A stretch of DNA of 8,724 nt, taken from the NCBI GenBank assembly GCA_964542585.1, contig CAZIUI010000042.1, positions 1-8,724 on the forward strand, read 5' to 3'. Both the position numbers and the translations under genes were made by a program. Below are positions 7,365 through 8,724 of the stretch, one piece after another. The DNA is from CAYYUA01 sp964542585. GTDB lineage: Bacteria > Bacteroidota > Bacteroidia > CAILMK01 > CAYYUA01. The notes beneath the pieces are model-generated. The model ran no database searches. It was not told the DNA's origin and saw only the letters and a list, made by a program, of their open reading frames with translations. Each line of letters begins with the position of its first letter. Within the stretch, counting starts at the first letter, position 1.

Positions 7365-7476
7365 GAATTCAGCATTGCCCGCTTAGCCGTGGCTTAGCGT
7401 GCTTAGCGCTCACCAAGCCAGGTGCCATTCCTACTGGTTTGTCTTTCAAGCAAAGCCTGTCACTAATGCTGAATTC
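7365..7476 (+). promoter_or_regulatory. Structured leader with 12-bp inverted repeat covering the cusA start codon
   Basis: GAATTCAGCATT at 7365-7376, just after the upstream stop codon, is perfectly complementary to 7465-7476, which includes the ATG at 7466-7468. Inside, TGGCTTAGCG (7390-7399) can pair with CGCT (7407-7410) plus AAGCCA (7415-7420) around a CACC bulge. Alternatively CAAGCCAG (7414-7421) can pair with CTGGTTTG (7434-7441) with one G-U pair, which excludes the AAGCCA pairing. In RNA this could hide the pump start codon and couple its translation to events upstream. The base pairing is seen; the regulatory role is inference. Confidence 0.45.
7381..7407 (+). repeat. Three GCTTAGC direct repeats
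   Basis: GCTTAGC occurs at 7381-7387, 7392-7398 and 7401-7407, in the gap between the HYC_CC_PP gene and cusA. The copies contribute to the hairpin described for the leader and might have arisen by slippage. No function can be assigned. Confidence 0.5.
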
Positions 7477-8724
7477 CATTATTCGTTTTTTCCTCTACAA
7501 TAAACTCATTACTGCTTTACTGCTGATCGCCCTTGTTGGCTGGGGGCTTATCACGGCTCCTTTCAACTGGAGCCTGGACCCGCTGCCACGCGACCCGGTG
7601 CCAGTGGATGCCATCCCCAACATCGGCCCCAACCAGCAGATCGTCTTTACAAAATGGAAGGGCCATTCGCCTCAGGATATCCAGGACCAGGTCACCTATC
7701 CGCTGACCACGCAGCTCCTGGGCGTGCCAGGTGTTAAGACCGTCCGCAGCAATTCCATGTTCGGCTTTTCCAGCATCTACATCATTTTCAAGGAAGACGT
7801 AGACTTTTACTGGAGCCGCTCCCGCATCCTGGAAAAGCTGAATTCCCTACCGGAAGGCACCTTGCCGGATGGCGTACAGCCCCAGTTAGGGCCTGATGCC
7901 ACTGCCCTGGGCCAGATCTACTGGTATACGCTGGAAGGGCGGGATACAGCCGGAAATCCTACGGGCGGCTGGGATCCGCAGGAGCTGCGCACCATCCAGG
8001 ACTCCTACGTGAAGTATGCCCTCTCATCAGCCGATGGCGTGGCCGAGGTGGCTTCCGTAGGCGGTTACGTTAAGGAGTACCAGGTGGACGTCCGCCCAGC
8101 TGCCATGAAGGCGCATGACATCAACCTGACCCAGGTGCAGCAAGCAGTGCAGGAAAGCAACCTGGATGTAGGGGCCAGCACTGTGGAGATCAACAATGCT
8201 GAATATGTCGTCCGTGGTCTGGGTTACATTGAAAACCTCGATGACCTGAAAAAGGCCACCATCACCAGCCGCAACAACACGCCCATCCAGGTTGAAGACG
8301 TGGCCCGGGTAAGCATGGGACCAGCCTCGCGCCGGGGCGCGTTGGATAAAGCCGGAGCACCGGCTGTCGGAGGGGTTGTAGTGGCCCGGTATGGTGCCAA
8401 TCCCATGGAAGTCATCCGGAACGTCAAAGAACAGATAAGGCAGATCGATGATGGCCTACCCCGGAAGACCCTGGAAGATGGAACGGTTTCGAAAGTGGAT
8501 ATCGTGCCGTTTTACGACCGCTCCGGCCTGATCCAGGAGACGCTGGGAACGCTGGAAGAAGCGCTCACGCTGGAGGTGCTGATCACCATCCTGGTCATCC
8601 TGATCATGGTAGTTAACCTGCGCGCTTCGCTGCTGATCTCCGGCCTGCTGCCGGTAGCAGTGCTCATGGTCTTTATCCTGATGCAGTACACAGGCGTAGA
8701 TGCCAACATTGTGGCGCTCGCGGG
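7466..8724 (+). CDS. cusA: CusA/CzcA-family heavy-metal RND efflux pump, inner-membrane subunit (C-terminus outside window)
   Basis: This is the proton-driven inner-membrane component of a tripartite pump that exports metal ions with a periplasmic adaptor and an outer-membrane channel. 419 codons are present, about 40% of a usual pump of about 1050 residues or more. The start MLNSIIRFFLYNKLI is typical of this group in Bacteroidota. Transmembrane segment 1 lies at about 14-31. Family motifs follow: VDAIPNIGPNQQ (47-58), DQVTYPLTTQLLGVPGVKTV, YWSRSRILEKL, QLGPDATALGQIYWYTLEG, VAEVASVGGYVKEYQV (from 192), and YDRS (350-353). Transmembrane segments 2 and 3 lie at about 370-385 and 390-408, and the sequence ends at VDANIVALA, just before the charged proton-relay region. 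These motifs resemble CusA (Cu/Ag) more than CzcA, but the substrate-defining cleft methionines are outside the window. No Shine-Dalgarno sequence is seen. GC is about 55%, well above the genes to the left. Confidence 0.95.
   Translation, partial: MLNSIIRFFLYNKLITALLLIALVGWGLITAPFNWSLDPLPRDPVPVDAIPNIGPNQQIVFTKWKGHSPQDIQDQVTYPLTTQLLGVPGVKTVRSNSMFGFSSIYIIFKEDVDFYWSRSRILEKLNSLPEGTLPDGVQPQLGPDATALGQIYWYTLEGRDTAGNPTGGWDPQELRTIQDSYVKYALSSADGVAEVASVGGYVKEYQVDVRPAAMKAHDINLTQVQQAVQESNLDVGASTVEINNAEYVVRGLGYIENLDDLKKATITSRNNTPIQVEDVARVSMGPASRRGALDKAGAPAVGGVVVARYGANPMEVIRNVKEQIRQIDDGLPRKTLEDGTVSKVDIVPFYDRSGLIQETLGTLEEALTLEVLITILVILIMVVNLRASLLISGLLPVAVLMVFILMQYTGVDANIVALA

Noticed and set aside
8224..8709. 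Two short open frames on the minus strand (8224-8427 and 8512-8709)
   Set aside because: Both are antisense to the well-supported CusA-type gene. Their Arg/Ser/Thr-rich products are typical of reverse frames of GC-richer genes.
1..8724. CRISPR array, tRNA, rRNA, insertion sequence or prophage genes
   Set aside because: I saw no regularly spaced direct repeats of suitable length, no transposase or integrase motifs and no RNA gene signatures in the window.

Overview
The window looks like a Bacteroidota (Cytophagia/Sphingobacteriia-like) chromosome segment. The reasons are a very long secreted beta-rich protein with tandem CARDB-type units, a short HYC_CC_PP-family protein, a CusA/CzcA pump whose N-terminus is of the form common in that phylum, Shine-Dalgarno-poor starts, and TTTG/TAnnTTTG-like promoter candidates. 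No lineage assignment beyond the phylum is justified from this stretch.

Layout. Positions 1-6424, minus strand: one uninterrupted reading frame covering at least 2141 codons and running off the left edge. I checked every codon by eye and found no in-frame stop. The product is exported: signal peptide, right-handed parallel beta-helix ending in a GDQRD...PDIGADE motif, about eight CARDB-like beta-sandwich units, a PPC-like domain, a TIG/IPT-like domain, another beta-rich segment, an unusual lysine-rich helical insert with four cysteines, and the start of a SxDPNxxxGPxGF domain. The C-terminus, where a sorting signal would lie, is outside the window. Positions 6425-6887: an AT-rich divergent intergenic region with no gene, holding weak promoter candidates for both directions, a perfect 20-bp hairpin palindrome, a second inverted repeat and a TGGCTA direct-repeat cluster.

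Positions 6888-7361, plus strand: a 157-aa HYC_CC_PP-family exported Cys/His-rich protein. Positions 7362-7465: a structured leader with a 12-bp perfect inverted repeat that reaches over the start codon of the next gene and three GCTTAGC repeats. Positions 7466-8724, plus strand: the first 419 codons of a CusA/CzcA-type heavy-metal RND efflux pump, cut by the right edge.

Functionally there are two unrelated units back to back: a giant surface or secreted protein, probably adhesive or scaffolding, and the start of a heavy-metal (probably copper/silver-type) efflux operon in which the small Cys/His-rich protein precedes the inner-membrane pump. Base composition changes sharply: about 40% GC in the giant gene, about 20-35% in the intergenic region, about 47% in the small gene and about 55% in the pump gene (hand counts on sample lines). 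This suggests different evolutionary histories for the two halves.
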